Assembly (NCBI RefSeq): GCF_003308995.1
Contig: NZ_QFFJ01000001.1
Coordinates: 186,001-250,000 of the forward strand
Direction: 5' to 3'
From: Chitinophaga flava
GTDB taxonomy: Bacteria > Bacteroidota > Bacteroidia > Chitinophagales > Chitinophagaceae
DNA length: 64,000 nt
The position numbers were made by a program, and so were the translations under genes. Below the pieces are notes generated by a model. The model had not been told where the DNA came from. It worked only from the letters and a program-made list of their open reading frames with translations, and made no database searches. The first letter of the stretch is position 1. Each line of letters begins with the position of its first letter. Below are positions 34,334 through 42,598 of this stretch, one piece after another.

Positions 34334-35661
34334 AATTGAAATGTATTTGATTGGTTACTTTGAAGCGTTTCTGTAATTTCAACATTTGCGAACGGACTCA
34401 CTTTGCGTATAAACTCGTATCCCGTATGCACAGCCATTTCAAGGCCATTCTCCTCCTGCATAATATCCATTATCCTGGTGGTTAAATCCAGCTTTCCATA
34501 TAATGCCAGGTCACTTTCCGCCTGGTCGCAATATTGCTGGATCAACTCCTGTTTTTTTAGTTCCAGCTCAAACTGAATTCGTTGCTCCTCCTCATATATC
34601 TCGTCTGTTTCCGGCGCTACAACGTTGGTCTTTTTAAGGAAACCCATATCATAATACCTCAGTACCCAGAAACGGAACTTTTGCGTAACTATATCTTTAG
34701 CAGGAAAACCAGTGGGAAGCTCCCAGGATTGTAGGTCTTTTTTACTGTTCTCCAACAGGTATATCAACAGTTTTTTCAGGTTTAACTTAAAATGAGACTG
34801 TGCACGTAAAGATTCCTGCAGCTCCGATATTTTTGAGGCAGCGAAGGTCATTTTCTGATTTATCAGGTCCAGCTGCTGATCTATCTTGTCAAAAAAAATT
34901 TTCACTTCATCTTTTATTCTTAATGCCTCCTTCCTGCAGTATAGCAGATACTCCTCCCCTGCCAGACTATCAGAACTTTTACGGTTAAATACCTCTGCGA
35001 GGTCACGCAAACTGTAATGTACATGGACCTTCATTCTTATCGCCTCTGTTATTTGTCTCGCCTTATCTCCCAACACTTTAAAATTCTCCGCAAACTCTTC
35101 CAACAGCTGTATCGCTGATTTATCGTCCATCTCGAGCACCTTATTCAGCGCTTTTACCGAATCATCCACAGAAAGCTTCAGGGCCTCTAAGTGTCCTAAT
35201 ACTATTTGCCTGGCATTATTATGAAATCCAAACTGGAACCAACTTTGCAAACGCCTGATATCATCCGATACATCATCCGGTAACCTAAAAAACTGCTCAA
35301 ATGTATCTTTCAGCGGATATTTTAAATATGGATTATTTATCCGCTGTACCGCAATCTCTATGATCTTCTCTGCATGCGGCGTCAATACAAACCTGTTAGA
35401 TTTAGATGGAATTCTCTCAATAAACGCACGAAGTAAACGCTTAAACTTCCGCTCCACCTGTATATCCTTCCCAGTCAACATAAAGGGTAAACGGGAGGTA
35501 TCAATAATCGCCTGCTTGATTTCTGCATATTGAAATTCCTGGGAGTGATAGTTTATATATAAATTATATAAGGTAAGAAACTCAAAATCATCAGGGTAAA
35601 GTACTTCAAAGGCAGCTTTTATTTCTTCAATGGAAAAAGTTTTAGTGTTTTCAGCAAGCAT
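34291..35661 (-). CDS. jetA: Wadjet protein JetA (MksF/kleisin-like subunit)
   Basis: 456 residues, first gene of the operon. All-helical: an N-terminal winged-helix part (FSIEEIKAAFEVLYPDDFEF), a middle coiled coil (KDEVKIFFDKIDQQLDLINQ) and a C-terminal winged-helix that would clamp the SMC head. This matches JetA (DUF3375/MksF) in length and layout. With JetB and JetC it should form the DNA-loop-extruding complex that senses small circular DNA. Subtype I, II or III cannot be fixed by eye; the proteins look diverged from the classic type I. Confidence 0.78.
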   Translation of the reverse strand: MLAENTKTFSIEEIKAAFEVLYPDDFEFLTLYNLYINYHSQEFQYAEIKQAIIDTSRLPFMLTGKDIQVERKFKRLLRAFIERIPSKSNRFVLTPHAEKIIEIAVQRINNPYLKYPLKDTFEQFFRLPDDVSDDIRRLQSWFQFGFHNNARQIVLGHLEALKLSVDDSVKALNKVLEMDDKSAIQLLEEFAENFKVLGDKARQITEAIRMKVHVHYSLRDLAEVFNRKSSDSLAGEEYLLYCRKEALRIKDEVKIFFDKIDQQLDLINQKMTFAASKISELQESLRAQSHFKLNLKKLLIYLLENSKKDLQSWELPTGFPAKDIVTQKFRFWVLRYYDMGFLKKTNVVAPETDEIYEEEQRIQFELELKKQELIQQYCDQAESDLALYGKLDLTTRIMDIMQEENGLEMAVHTGYEFIRKVSPFANVEITETLQSNQSNTFQLWKVTVRKDRHSNS

Positions 35662-36215
35662 AACAGGAGGGAATTATGTTTTTATTTATAAAGGATAACC
35701 CCAAAAATTAACAGCAAACTCCATTTAAGGGTATAGCAGGATTAACGATAGAGACAATCGCTACATACTTATCTAAAAATTATTCGAAATAGATAGTAAG
35801 TCAGACAGAAAATGTTTTGGTTAATACTTATTAATAGAGGTCTTTCTTTAACGCCAGCTCCTCTGTCAGGCCTATATTTATTTGCTCATTTGCATGACAA
35901 TTTTGCACCTGCAATATATTTCTTGTTATCGAATTTAAAAGTTAAAGGATACGACTCCAATGCTGCAATTGAATATCAGTTCATAAAATGTATTCCCATA
36001 ATAATAATTCATAAACTATACAACAGTAAATGTGAATTTACAAATTCGGTATATTGTATTCTTTTCATATTACCCATACACAACATGCATAACAGCTCAT
36101 TAACAATTAGTAAAGTCAAAGAACTTTCCAAGTGAACATTTTCCCTATAACGTATTTGTAAAAAGATGGTATTAGCCTGACATCTCCCCCAATCCTCACA
36201 TTTCAAATAACGATA
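35662..36215. other. AT-rich region upstream of the Wadjet operon
   Basis: About 550 bases. It should hold the minus-strand promoter of the operon, but no clear TAnnTTTG was found. An open frame of 107 codons on the plus strand (35812-36135) is Ile/Asn-rich with no protein character and is left out. Confidence 0.35.
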
Positions 36216-36353
36216 ATGCCAGTACGAAAACTTATCGCGACCTTGCTACTCTTGTTATCCTATCCAGCAGTTGATGCTAAAAACAAAACCCAGGAGCTAA
36301 ATCTTATACTGTCTTTATATTCACTCCGTATCTTAACGGGTATACCTGTGTGA
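36216..36353 (+). pseudogene. Signal-peptide stub of a lost secreted protein
   Basis: ATG followed by PVRKLIATLLLLLSYPAVDA, a good signal peptide with a plausible cleavage at VDA-K, then KNKTQELNL and 17 residues of non-native sequence to a TGA, 45 residues in all. The native sense stops near 36300, so the rest of the gene was deleted. In this genus similar starts precede Rhs-type proteins, but that is a guess. Confidence 0.45.
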
Positions 36354-36374
36354 TGGTTCGGGTGGTCCTGCTGC

Positions 36375-36480
36375 ACGTCCCTAACTCATCTACAGTGATT
36401 ACCGAACGTTCTGCTGCAAGGCAACTCCATTCGTGGAGCGGTACATGTCCGTCCCATACAAAGCGGGTTGGCCGGCCGTT
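36375..36480 (-). pseudogene. Rhs-repeat protein fragment
   Basis: Minus strand, 35 codons: NGRPTRFVWDGHVPLHEWS followed by CLAAERSVITVDELG. The RF-WDG-PLHEW motif belongs to the end of the Rhs/YD-repeat core of polymorphic toxins. It is joined without a break to the Crp-like remnant upstream, so this is a recombination junction. Confidence 0.6.
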
Positions 36481-36674
36481 ATATTGTTTTTCAGGTAAAA
36501 CGTCCTGATGATTCCCGAAACAATAAAGGCTACCTGTCTGGCAGCTTCCAGCTACCGGACAAAAAACTGACCCTTTTCCAGCTGTAACGGTTGGCAATAG
36601 GCCAAACTGGCCCTGAAACCCGTCTCGCTGATCGGTGCCAGGCTTTCCATATATTTCCTAAAAACTTTATCCAT
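36480..36674 (-). pseudogene. Broken Crp/Fnr-family regulator gene (5' part)
   Basis: Minus strand: ATG at 36674 opens MDKVFRKYMESLAPISE, TGFRASLAYCQPLQLEKG and QFFVR, then a TAG at 36552-36554. The same frame continues as LEAARQVAFIVSGIIRTFYL and KNNITAGQP. This is the start of a cyclic-nucleotide-binding domain (KGQFFVR..., VAFIVSGIIRTFY). The amber codon plus the loss of everything after about 65 codons make it a pseudogene. Confidence 0.65.
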
Positions 36675-36732
36675 ATGGTATTTACTTCATCCCGGAAAAA
36701 AATCTGTTTATTTTTTGTGAAACTACAAACTA

Positions 36733-36756
36733 ATCGTAATATTGCAATAAGACAAT
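36733..36756 (+). promoter_or_regulatory. ArsR operator/promoter element 1
   Basis: ATCGTAATATTGCAATAA-GACAAT just before arsR. The same element recurs before arsM (37111-37136) and as a relic at 45091-45120. The core GYAATATTGC is palindromic, as expected for an ArsR dimer site. Confidence 0.7.
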
Positions 36757-36762
36757 GAGATT

Positions 36763-37092
36763 ATGGGAGCAACGAAAACAGATCTATTCACGAAACAACA
36801 GAACGATATTGCCGCTATGGCAAAGGCGTTAGCGCATCCCGCCCGCATCGCCATCCTGCAATATCTCGTCCGGAAAAACGCCTGTGTTTGCGGTGATCTG
36901 GTAGACGAACTGGGCCTTGCACAGGCTACCACTTCCCAACACCTGAAAGAACTTAAAACCGCCGGCATTATCCAGGGTTCTATCGAAGGCGCCAGCGTAT
37001 GTTACTGCATCAATCCCAAAGTATGGAAGCAGTACCGCGAGCTGTTCAATGCCTTCTTTAAAGACGTAGACCAGGCAGAAAGCTGCTGCTAA
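36763..37092 (+). CDS. arsR: ArsR family arsenite-responsive repressor
   Basis: 109 residues, a winged-helix dimeric repressor. ALAHPARIAILQYLV starts the domain. The CVC pair in the NACVCGDLVDELG helix is the arsenite-binding site of the ArsR type, and AQATTSQHLKELKTAGII is the recognition helix. Binding of As(III) releases it from DNA. A further Cys pair closes the protein (AESCC). It opens the ars operon and has its own operator immediately upstream; a second operator copy lies between it and arsM. Confidence 0.93.
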   Translation: MGATKTDLFTKQQNDIAAMAKALAHPARIAILQYLVRKNACVCGDLVDELGLAQATTSQHLKELKTAGIIQGSIEGASVCYCINPKVWKQYRELFNAFFKDVDQAESCC

Positions 37093-37110
37093 AATTTTTT
37101 GCCCACAACT

Positions 37111-37136
37111 ATCGCAATATTGCAATAATACAATAA
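37111..37136 (+). promoter_or_regulatory. ArsR operator/promoter element 2
   Basis: ATCGCAATATTGCAATAA-TACAATAA between arsR and arsM. The core GCAATATTGC is a perfect 10-bp palindrome. It differs from element 1 by few bases and probably gives arsM and the genes after it separate control. Confidence 0.75.
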
Positions 37137-37146
37137 TATCCATATC

Positions 37147-37977
37147 ATGACTAACGATGAACAAATGAAAGAGATAGTAAGACAGAAATACAGCGAAATC
37201 GCTTTACAGGACAAGGCCACCAACGAGGCTTCCTGCTGCGGGTCCGGCTGCTGTTCTACAGAAGTATACAACATCATGAGCGATGATTATTCCACAATGG
37301 AAGGTTACAACCCCGACGCTGATCTTGGCCTGGGTTGCGGTTTGCCAACACAGTTTGCAAAAATAAAGAAAGGAGATACCGTTATAGATCTTGGCTCCGG
37401 GGCTGGTAACGATTGTTTCATTGCCCGGCAGGAAACAGGCGACACCGGAAAAGTAATCGGCATCGATTTCACACCCGCCATGATCGAAAAGGCAAGAGCC
37501 AACGCTGAAAAGCTCCAGTTTAACAATGTGGAATTTCGTCAGGGCGATATTGAAAAGATGCCCGTAACCGCCAACGTAGCAGACGTTGTTGTCAGCAACT
37601 GCGTGTTGAACCTGGTGCCCAACAAAGACGGCGTTATCAAAGAAATATTCCGCGTACTTAAACCCGGCGGTCACTTCAGCATTTCCGATATCGTATTACA
37701 GGGCAACCTGCCGGCCAGTATCCAGCAGGCAGCAGAAATGTACGCGGGTTGTGTTTCCGGCGCCATACAGAAACAAGACTATCTAGGATTGATCGAAAGC
37801 AATGGATTCAAAAACATCACCCTGCAGAAAGAAAAGACCATCACTATTCCTGACGATATTCTTTCCAACTACCTGAGCACTGAAGAAATAGCTGCCTTCC
37901 GTTCCGGTGATACAGGTATCTACAGCGTTACTGTGTATGCTGAAAAACCCGCCTGCTGCCCTCCGGGATGCTGTTAA
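37147..37977 (+). CDS. arsM: Arsenite methyltransferase ArsM
   Basis: 276 residues. A SAM-binding Rossmann domain carries VIDLGSGAGNDCFIA and IGIDFTPAMIEKA. The arsenic-binding Cys are all present: CC at 30-31 and CC at 35-36 (CCGSGCC), GLGCGLP (Cys64), VVSNCVLNL and MYAGCVSG. The enzyme methylates As(III) stepwise to volatile or less harmful forms in the cytoplasm. The C-terminus ends in a further Cys cluster (CCPPGCC). It is followed after 10 bases by an arsN-like remnant. Confidence 0.95.
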   Translation: MTNDEQMKEIVRQKYSEIALQDKATNEASCCGSGCCSTEVYNIMSDDYSTMEGYNPDADLGLGCGLPTQFAKIKKGDTVIDLGSGAGNDCFIARQETGDTGKVIGIDFTPAMIEKARANAEKLQFNNVEFRQGDIEKMPVTANVADVVVSNCVLNLVPNKDGVIKEIFRVLKPGGHFSISDIVLQGNLPASIQQAAEMYAGCVSGAIQKQDYLGLIESNGFKNITLQKEKTITIPDDILSNYLSTEEIAAFRSGDTGIYSVTVYAEKPACCPPGCC

Positions 37978-37987
37978 CACCGGCAAC

Positions 37988-38110
37988 ATGAAAATTCATG
38001 AAGCCTGCGGCTTCCGCATCATAGAACGCCGGGAACGGATCGGTAAAACGGACAACATCTGGCGAGACATGCTGTTACCCGAAAGGAGAAGTACTACCGT
38101 CGGCATTTAA
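37988..38110 (+). pseudogene. ArsN-like GNAT acetyltransferase remnant (C-terminal 40 codons)
   Basis: ATG then KIHEACGFRIIERRERIGK, TDNIWRDMLLPERRSTTVGI, stop. This is the last part of a GNAT acetyltransferase of the ArsN1/phosphinothricin type (LHE-CGF...G...W-D...LERRS). The acetyl-CoA-binding part is absent, so it cannot be active. It lies in its usual place inside an ars operon, so a full arsN was probably lost by deletion. Confidence 0.8.
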
Positions 38111-38132
38111 ATATATTCAGACAACATACACC

Positions 38133-39218
38133 ATGCAAAATTGCAATCCAGCCCAACGCAAAAAACTGGGCTTCTTAGATCGGTACCTCACCTTATGGAT
38201 ATTCCTGGCAATGGCCATCGGCGTTAGCATAGGATACTTCTTTCCATCATCTTCCGGCTTTATCAATTCTTTTTCTACCGGCACCACTAATATTCCGCTG
38301 GCAGTAGGGCTCATTCTCATGATGTACCCCCCACTGGCAAAAGTGAAGTATGAAAACATGGGAGAAGTATTCCGCAATACCAAAGTATTATCGGTATCCC
38401 TGTTACTGAACTGGATTGTCGGCCCTATCCTGATGTTTGCGCTGGCGGTCCTGTTCCTGCATGGCTACCCTGAATACATGACTGGCCTTATCCTGATCGG
38501 CCTTGCCAGATGTATCGCCATGGTAATCGTATGGAATGAACTGGCAGACGGCAACAGAGAGTACGCCGCCGGGCTGGTCGCATTAAACAGCATCTTTCAG
38601 GTATTGTTCTACAGCGTATATGCATACGTGTTCATCACCTGGTTACCTACTGTATTCGGTATGAAAGGTATTACTGTAGCGGTATCCATCGGAGAAATCG
38701 CAAAAAGCGTTGGCATCTACCTGGGTATTCCGTTTGCAGCGGGTGTTATCAGCCGTTACGCGCTCATTGCATGGAAGGGTGAAAAATGGTTTCAGGAAAA
38801 ATACATTCCCTTCATTTCCCCAATAACCCTGATCGCCTTGCTGTTCACCATCATTGTAATGTTCAGTCTAAAGGGAGAACTGATTGTACAAATTCCTTTT
38901 GATGTAATCAGAATAGCGATCCCGCTAGTGATATATTTCGCTATCATGTTCCTGGTTAGTTTCCTGTTGGGCAAAGTAACTGGTGCAGACTATTCCAAAA
39001 ACGCCTCCATTGCCTTTACCGCAGCCGGTAACAACTTTGAACTGGCTATCGCCGTAGCCATCGGTGTTTTCGGTATCAACTCAGGTCAGGCTTTCGTTGG
39101 TGTTATCGGACCACTGGTGGAAGTACCTGCGTTGATCGCCCTGGTAAACGTGGCCTTCTGGCTCCGGAAAAAGTGGTACAGCGAAAAACCGGCTACCACC
39201 GCTACTATAGAAGCATAA
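38133..39218 (+). CDS. acr3: ACR3-type arsenite efflux transporter
   Basis: 361 residues with ten predicted membrane helices. The opening LGFLDRYLTLWIFLAMAIGV, the MYPPLAKVKYE loop after helix 2, the ARCIAMVIVWNELADG segment with the key Cys and the FTAAGNNFELAIAVAIG motif are the Acr3 marks. It expels As(III) from the cytoplasm using proton motive force. It sits in the ars operon between the arsN remnant and the DUF6428 gene. Confidence 0.95.
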   Translation: MQNCNPAQRKKLGFLDRYLTLWIFLAMAIGVSIGYFFPSSSGFINSFSTGTTNIPLAVGLILMMYPPLAKVKYENMGEVFRNTKVLSVSLLLNWIVGPILMFALAVLFLHGYPEYMTGLILIGLARCIAMVIVWNELADGNREYAAGLVALNSIFQVLFYSVYAYVFITWLPTVFGMKGITVAVSIGEIAKSVGIYLGIPFAAGVISRYALIAWKGEKWFQEKYIPFISPITLIALLFTIIVMFSLKGELIVQIPFDVIRIAIPLVIYFAIMFLVSFLLGKVTGADYSKNASIAFTAAGNNFELAIAVAIGVFGINSGQAFVGVIGPLVEVPALIALVNVAFWLRKKWYSEKPATTATIEA

Positions 39219-39249
39219 TATTATTTCAAGCAACTAAAAATATTTTGAG

Positions 39250-39777
39250 ATGACGAACACAAAAATGACCTGGCAGATATTCAAAGAACAGCTGGAATTG
39301 CACCCTGATCAGATTTTACAGTTTCAATACGCAACAGACAAATGGGTAGATGCTTCCTATCATATCACAGAAATCAAACAGGCTCCTATCACCTCTGTTG
39401 ACTGCGGCGGTAAGATGAATGCCTGGACAGAAATCATTGTTCAGTTGTGGGAACCGGAAGAACAACAGACCGACAGAGCCATGGCCGTACACAAAGCATT
39501 AAAAATAGTGAACCTGGTGGAGGCCAGTCTTCCGCTGAATCCGAACGCAGTAGTGAAAATTGAATTTGGTAACTCCGCATTCGATACCCGTCAGATGTAC
39601 CCGAACGAAATCGTCGCTGACGGCGAAAACCTGATCGTGAACCTGCAACCTGATGCCACCCAGTGCAAGGCCACAGATCGCGGCCAAACCTGCGGTACAC
39701 CCAAAAACAAAACACTGGAAATACCGGTTTCAATAGAAGGTGGTCAGGCTTGCACCCCAGGCGGTGGCTGTTGCTAA
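39250..39777 (+). CDS. DUF6428 family protein of the ars operon
   Basis: 175 residues, cytoplasmic. Marks are WQIFKEQLELHPDQILQFQY near the start, the YHITEIKQAPITSVDCGG segment and a Cys/Gly-rich end (CTPGGGCC). Proteins of this type (DUF6428) are found only next to arsenic genes in Bacteroidota, mostly between acr3 and arsC. The Cys pairs may bind arsenite. Its biochemical role is unknown. Confidence 0.78.
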   Translation: MTNTKMTWQIFKEQLELHPDQILQFQYATDKWVDASYHITEIKQAPITSVDCGGKMNAWTEIIVQLWEPEEQQTDRAMAVHKALKIVNLVEASLPLNPNAVVKIEFGNSAFDTRQMYPNEIVADGENLIVNLQPDATQCKATDRGQTCGTPKNKTLEIPVSIEGGQACTPGGGCC

Positions 39778-39796
39778 CTACAGATCAAATACAACT

Positions 39797-40210
39797 ATGA
39801 AAAAAATATTAGTACTCTGCACCGGCAACAGTTGCCGCAGCCAGATAGCAGAAGGATATCTGAGACATTTTGCCGGCAACAAGGCCGAGGTTTACAGCGC
39901 CGGTGTGGAAACACACGGCGTTAATCCGAAAGCCATTGCTACCATGGCGGAAGATGGAATTGACATTTCCCATCATACCTCCAATAACATCTCCGAGTAT
40001 AGCAACGTCCCTTTTGATTATGTGATCACGGTTTGTGACAACGCAAAAGAAAGGTGCCCCTTCTTCCCCACCACTGCACAAAAGTTTCATGAGAATTTCC
40101 CAGACCCGGCAAAGGCTACCGGTACCGAGGCAGAAGTGATGCAGCAGTTCAGGGAGGTAAGGCAGATCATAAAAACATATACCCAATCCTTTGTAACAAC
40201 ACATTTGTAA
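39797..40210 (+). CDS. arsC: Arsenate reductase, low-molecular-weight phosphatase type
   Basis: 137 residues from the ATG 19 codons inside the longer open frame. The P-loop CTGNSCR places the nucleophile Cys8 and Arg14. Other redox Cys follow in ITVCDNAKERCPFF, and the late NFPDPAKATG holds the general acid Asp. This is the thioredoxin-coupled ArsC family, which reduces As(V) to As(III) for export by Acr3. It starts 19 bases after the DUF6428 gene. Confidence 0.93.
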   Translation: MKKILVLCTGNSCRSQIAEGYLRHFAGNKAEVYSAGVETHGVNPKAIATMAEDGIDISHHTSNNISEYSNVPFDYVITVCDNAKERCPFFPTTAQKFHENFPDPAKATGTEAEVMQQFREVRQIIKTYTQSFVTTHL

Positions 40211-40240
40211 TCATCCTAACAGATTGTCAAAAAACTATTT

Positions 40241-41014
40241 ATGAAAATTGCTTTATTCAGTGACGTACACGCCAACCTGCCTGCATTGGAAGCCTTCTTT
40301 AAAGACGTTGAGCAGCGGAAGCCGGATGCCATCTATTGCCTGGGCGATCTGGTTGGCTACAATATCTGGCCCAATGAAGTCATCAACGAAGTGCGTAAAC
40401 GGGGTATTCCTACCATCGCCGGTAACTATGACTTTGGTATTGGGCGCAGCAGCGATGATTGCGGCTGCGCCTACAAAACAGACACTGAAAAAGCGAATGG
40501 AGCCGTGTCCATTTCCTTTACCAACAGCATCGTAAATGAGGAGGAGCGCCGCTATCTGCGCACACTACCTGCACATATCAAAGTAGCGTTTCAACCCAAC
40601 AACGATAAACTGAACCTGCTGTTAGTACATGGCAGCCCGCGTAAAATCAACGAATACCTGTTTGAAGACCGGGAAGAAAAAAGCATGCTCCGAATTATGA
40701 CAGATGCCGATGCTGATATCATGTGCTTTGGTCACACACACAAACCTTATCACCGAATACTGCCTACTACACCGGAAGAAAATCAGCACTACCGCCATGC
40801 CATCAACATCGGCTCCGTGGGCAAACCGAAAGATGGTGACCCCAGAGGCGGTTATGTAATACTGCATATCAACGACAACAGCAGCATTCATGATAAAGAC
40901 AGCATACAGGTGGAATTTGTCCGTTTTGAGTATGATGTAGAAAAAGCAGCCAAAGCGGTAGAAGATAGTCCGCTGCCGAATGAGTTTGCAGATATGCTGA
41001 GGAAAGCCTATTAA
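40241..41014 (+). CDS. Metallophosphoesterase (YfcE/MJ0936-like)
   Basis: 257 residues. The two-metal site is complete: DVHANLPALEAF, LGDLVGYN, AGNYDFG, LVHGSPRKI and FGHTHKPY. Such enzymes hydrolyse phosphodiesters or phosphomonoesters in the cytoplasm. Members at the end of ars operons are common in Bacteroidota, but their substrate is not known to me. It is the last intact gene of the operon; a broken sigma-factor gene follows 12 bases later. Confidence 0.88.
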   Translation: MKIALFSDVHANLPALEAFFKDVEQRKPDAIYCLGDLVGYNIWPNEVINEVRKRGIPTIAGNYDFGIGRSSDDCGCAYKTDTEKANGAVSISFTNSIVNEEERRYLRTLPAHIKVAFQPNNDKLNLLLVHGSPRKINEYLFEDREEKSMLRIMTDADADIMCFGHTHKPYHRILPTTPEENQHYRHAINIGSVGKPKDGDPRGGYVILHINDNSSIHDKDSIQVEFVRFEYDVEKAAKAVEDSPLPNEFADMLRKAY

Positions 41015-41026
41015 AACAGCAACAGT

Positions 41027-41203
41027 ATGTTACAGCAACCGACAATCATATAGGAACAGTTTAATGCAGAATTAAAGCGTTTCATCTGTCAGAAGATAGA
41101 AGAAGACAGCCATTGCTGGGTTCTATCAATGGACATTGTATCAGAATCATTTTCTTTCCTGAAACCGTATAGAATGATTCAAGAACTGTGCTATTGGTTA
41201 TGA
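41027..41203 (+). pseudogene. Remnant of a SigZ-like ECF sigma factor
   Basis: ATG then LQQPTII, TAG, EQFNAELKRFICQKIEEDSHC, then unrelated residues to TGA at 41203. The EQFNAELKRFI--KI-DDS segment fits the start of ECF sigma factors of the SigZ group, which often close Bacteroidota ars operons. The TAG stands where a Trp (TGG) is expected. The rest of the gene is missing. Family match is by eye on 25 residues. Confidence 0.5.
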
Positions 41204-41285
41204 GTAAGTCCATTTGGAATTGTCTTCATTTAAACCAGATGAAATATGTAATTGCTGGAAGGAGTGATTGTTCTAAATTCGTTTT

Positions 41286-41612
41286 ATGCAAGAACAAGGA
41301 ATGAATTTAAATATCAGGTACGATGCACCGCGGGAAATATGGGATAAAATTCCTTTTATTTACACTCAGCTTAATGGTTGGTTGGGTTTTGGAGAAGGTG
41401 GTGATCTCGGCGAAGAAGGAATACCTTATTGGTTTAGTTATAATGAGAAAGAGAAGCATATCTCTGCATCAGTAGAACCTGGTGGTTTGCAATTTACAGG
41501 ATTAATGGACGATACTGATTGGCAGATTTGGGTTAAAGAAATTAAACATATTGCGACCAGAGAATTAGGATATAAAGTTGGAGAAATTGAACTGGGAGAG
41601 GTTGATTTTTAG
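41286..41612 (+). CDS. Small cytoplasmic protein, immunity-like
   Basis: 108 residues (103 if the second ATG at 41301 is used). It is acidic and Trp-rich: APREIWDKIPFIYTQLNGWL, GIPYWFSYNEKEKHISASVE, WQIWVKEIKHIATRELGYKV. No domain is recognised. Small acidic Trp-rich orphans of this kind are often immunity proteins of polymorphic toxins, and an Rhs fragment lies 4.8 kb away, but no toxin partner is left. Ends before a strong terminator. Confidence 0.55.
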   Translation: MQEQGMNLNIRYDAPREIWDKIPFIYTQLNGWLGFGEGGDLGEEGIPYWFSYNEKEKHISASVEPGGLQFTGLMDDTDWQIWVKEIKHIATRELGYKVGEIELGEVDF

Positions 41613-41686
41613 ACATCTCTCACTCCCCTCTTCTCTTAAACCTTCAGGTTAGAATATAATTAAGTTGTATTAATCATGACTTAAAA

Positions 41687-41718
41687 TACAAAAAGGCTCC
41701 CAAAGCAGCCTTTTTGTA
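41687..41718 (+). terminator. Rho-independent terminator
   Basis: Perfect 12-bp inverted repeat: TACAAAAAGGCT (41687-41698) with AGCCTTTTTGTA (41707-41718), 8-base loop, T run inside the right arm. Confidence 0.88.
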
Positions 41719-41817
41719 TAAACCTGTCGAAATCTGCCCGGAACTGGAAGAAAGGACCTACAGGGTATCAACGTACACTATGGATGATACCACACCAGTG
41801 CAGGAACCAGGTAAATT

Positions 41818-42321
41818 CTATAAAAAGTCTACTCCAAAAAGCTTTACCAGGTCTTTCCATTTCTTCATCTCTTCGGAAGTCTGTTGCTGTGGAACGAATG
41901 TTTTTTCTGTACCACATGGAGCAGACAGATACCAGAAGTATTGATCAAATGCACCAGGTGTCATCACGATCATGTTTTTTACGTAGTCGCTTTTTACCAC
42001 AAAATGATGCGGCACCTTCCTGGGGGCAAATACTACATCGCCGGCTTTAGCATGTATAATCTGGTCACCAATATAAAAATCCATTTCTCCTTCTTTGATA
42101 ATAAATGTTTCATCTTCATATTCGTGCACATGCCTGGGAGGTTCGCTGCCTTTCATGGCAGTACCATCTATAATGGAGAGGGCATTATTGGTTTCCTTTG
42201 AAGTCAACAGGAAGTTAACAACGGCAGTACTGCCGCGGTATACTCTGCGCCTGTCTGTAGGGGCAAGGGTATCTGGCATTGGGTTGTTAGCCAGAAGTGC
42301 TTTTAATTCTTCTGTGATCAT
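41818..42321 (-). CDS. Cupin-domain protein (quercetin-dioxygenase-like)
   Basis: 167 residues from the ATG before ITEELKALLANNPMP; the open frame upstream is not protein-like. The cupin metal motif PPRHVHEYEDETFIIKEGEMDFYIG supplies two His and a Glu, and the second motif FAPRKVPHHFVV supplies the last His. Relatives are single-cupin dioxygenase-like proteins or sensors; activity unknown. Stand-alone gene. The frame between 41719 and 41817 and the 277 bases after 42321 hold nothing I can support. Confidence 0.82.
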   Translation of the reverse strand: MITEELKALLANNPMPDTLAPTDRRRVYRGSTAVVNFLLTSKETNNALSIIDGTAMKGSEPPRHVHEYEDETFIIKEGEMDFYIGDQIIHAKAGDVVFAPRKVPHHFVVKSDYVKNMIVMTPGAFDQYFWYLSAPCGTEKTFVPQQQTSEEMKKWKDLVKLFGVDFL

Positions 42322-42598
42322 TGCTGTATTAATAATTATTATGGCATAGTTACCTGTATCAACTCCCGAAAGCAATTGTAGTTATGCAGTTGTATTCCGA
42401 GTAGCAAAGCAATTATATTTTAATAAGAATTAAAAGCCGCAGAACAGATTTCTTACAAGAATCAGTATAAATACGCATCTATGAGTAGAAACTCGTATGG
42501 CCAACAGTATTGTTAACAAGTACCTGATGGATTTATTCACGTATTCAAAAAAATCTGTCCCAAAAAGTATAAAACGAATTCATGGGTTTTCCCCATGC

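Noticed and set aside
35812..36135. 107-codon plus-strand open frame
   Set aside because: Ile/Asn-rich, AT-rich, no protein-like pattern and no promoter; best explained by low GC content.
41714..41944. 76-codon plus-strand frame
   Set aside because: Its second half is antisense to the cupin gene and the first half follows a terminator without a promoter.
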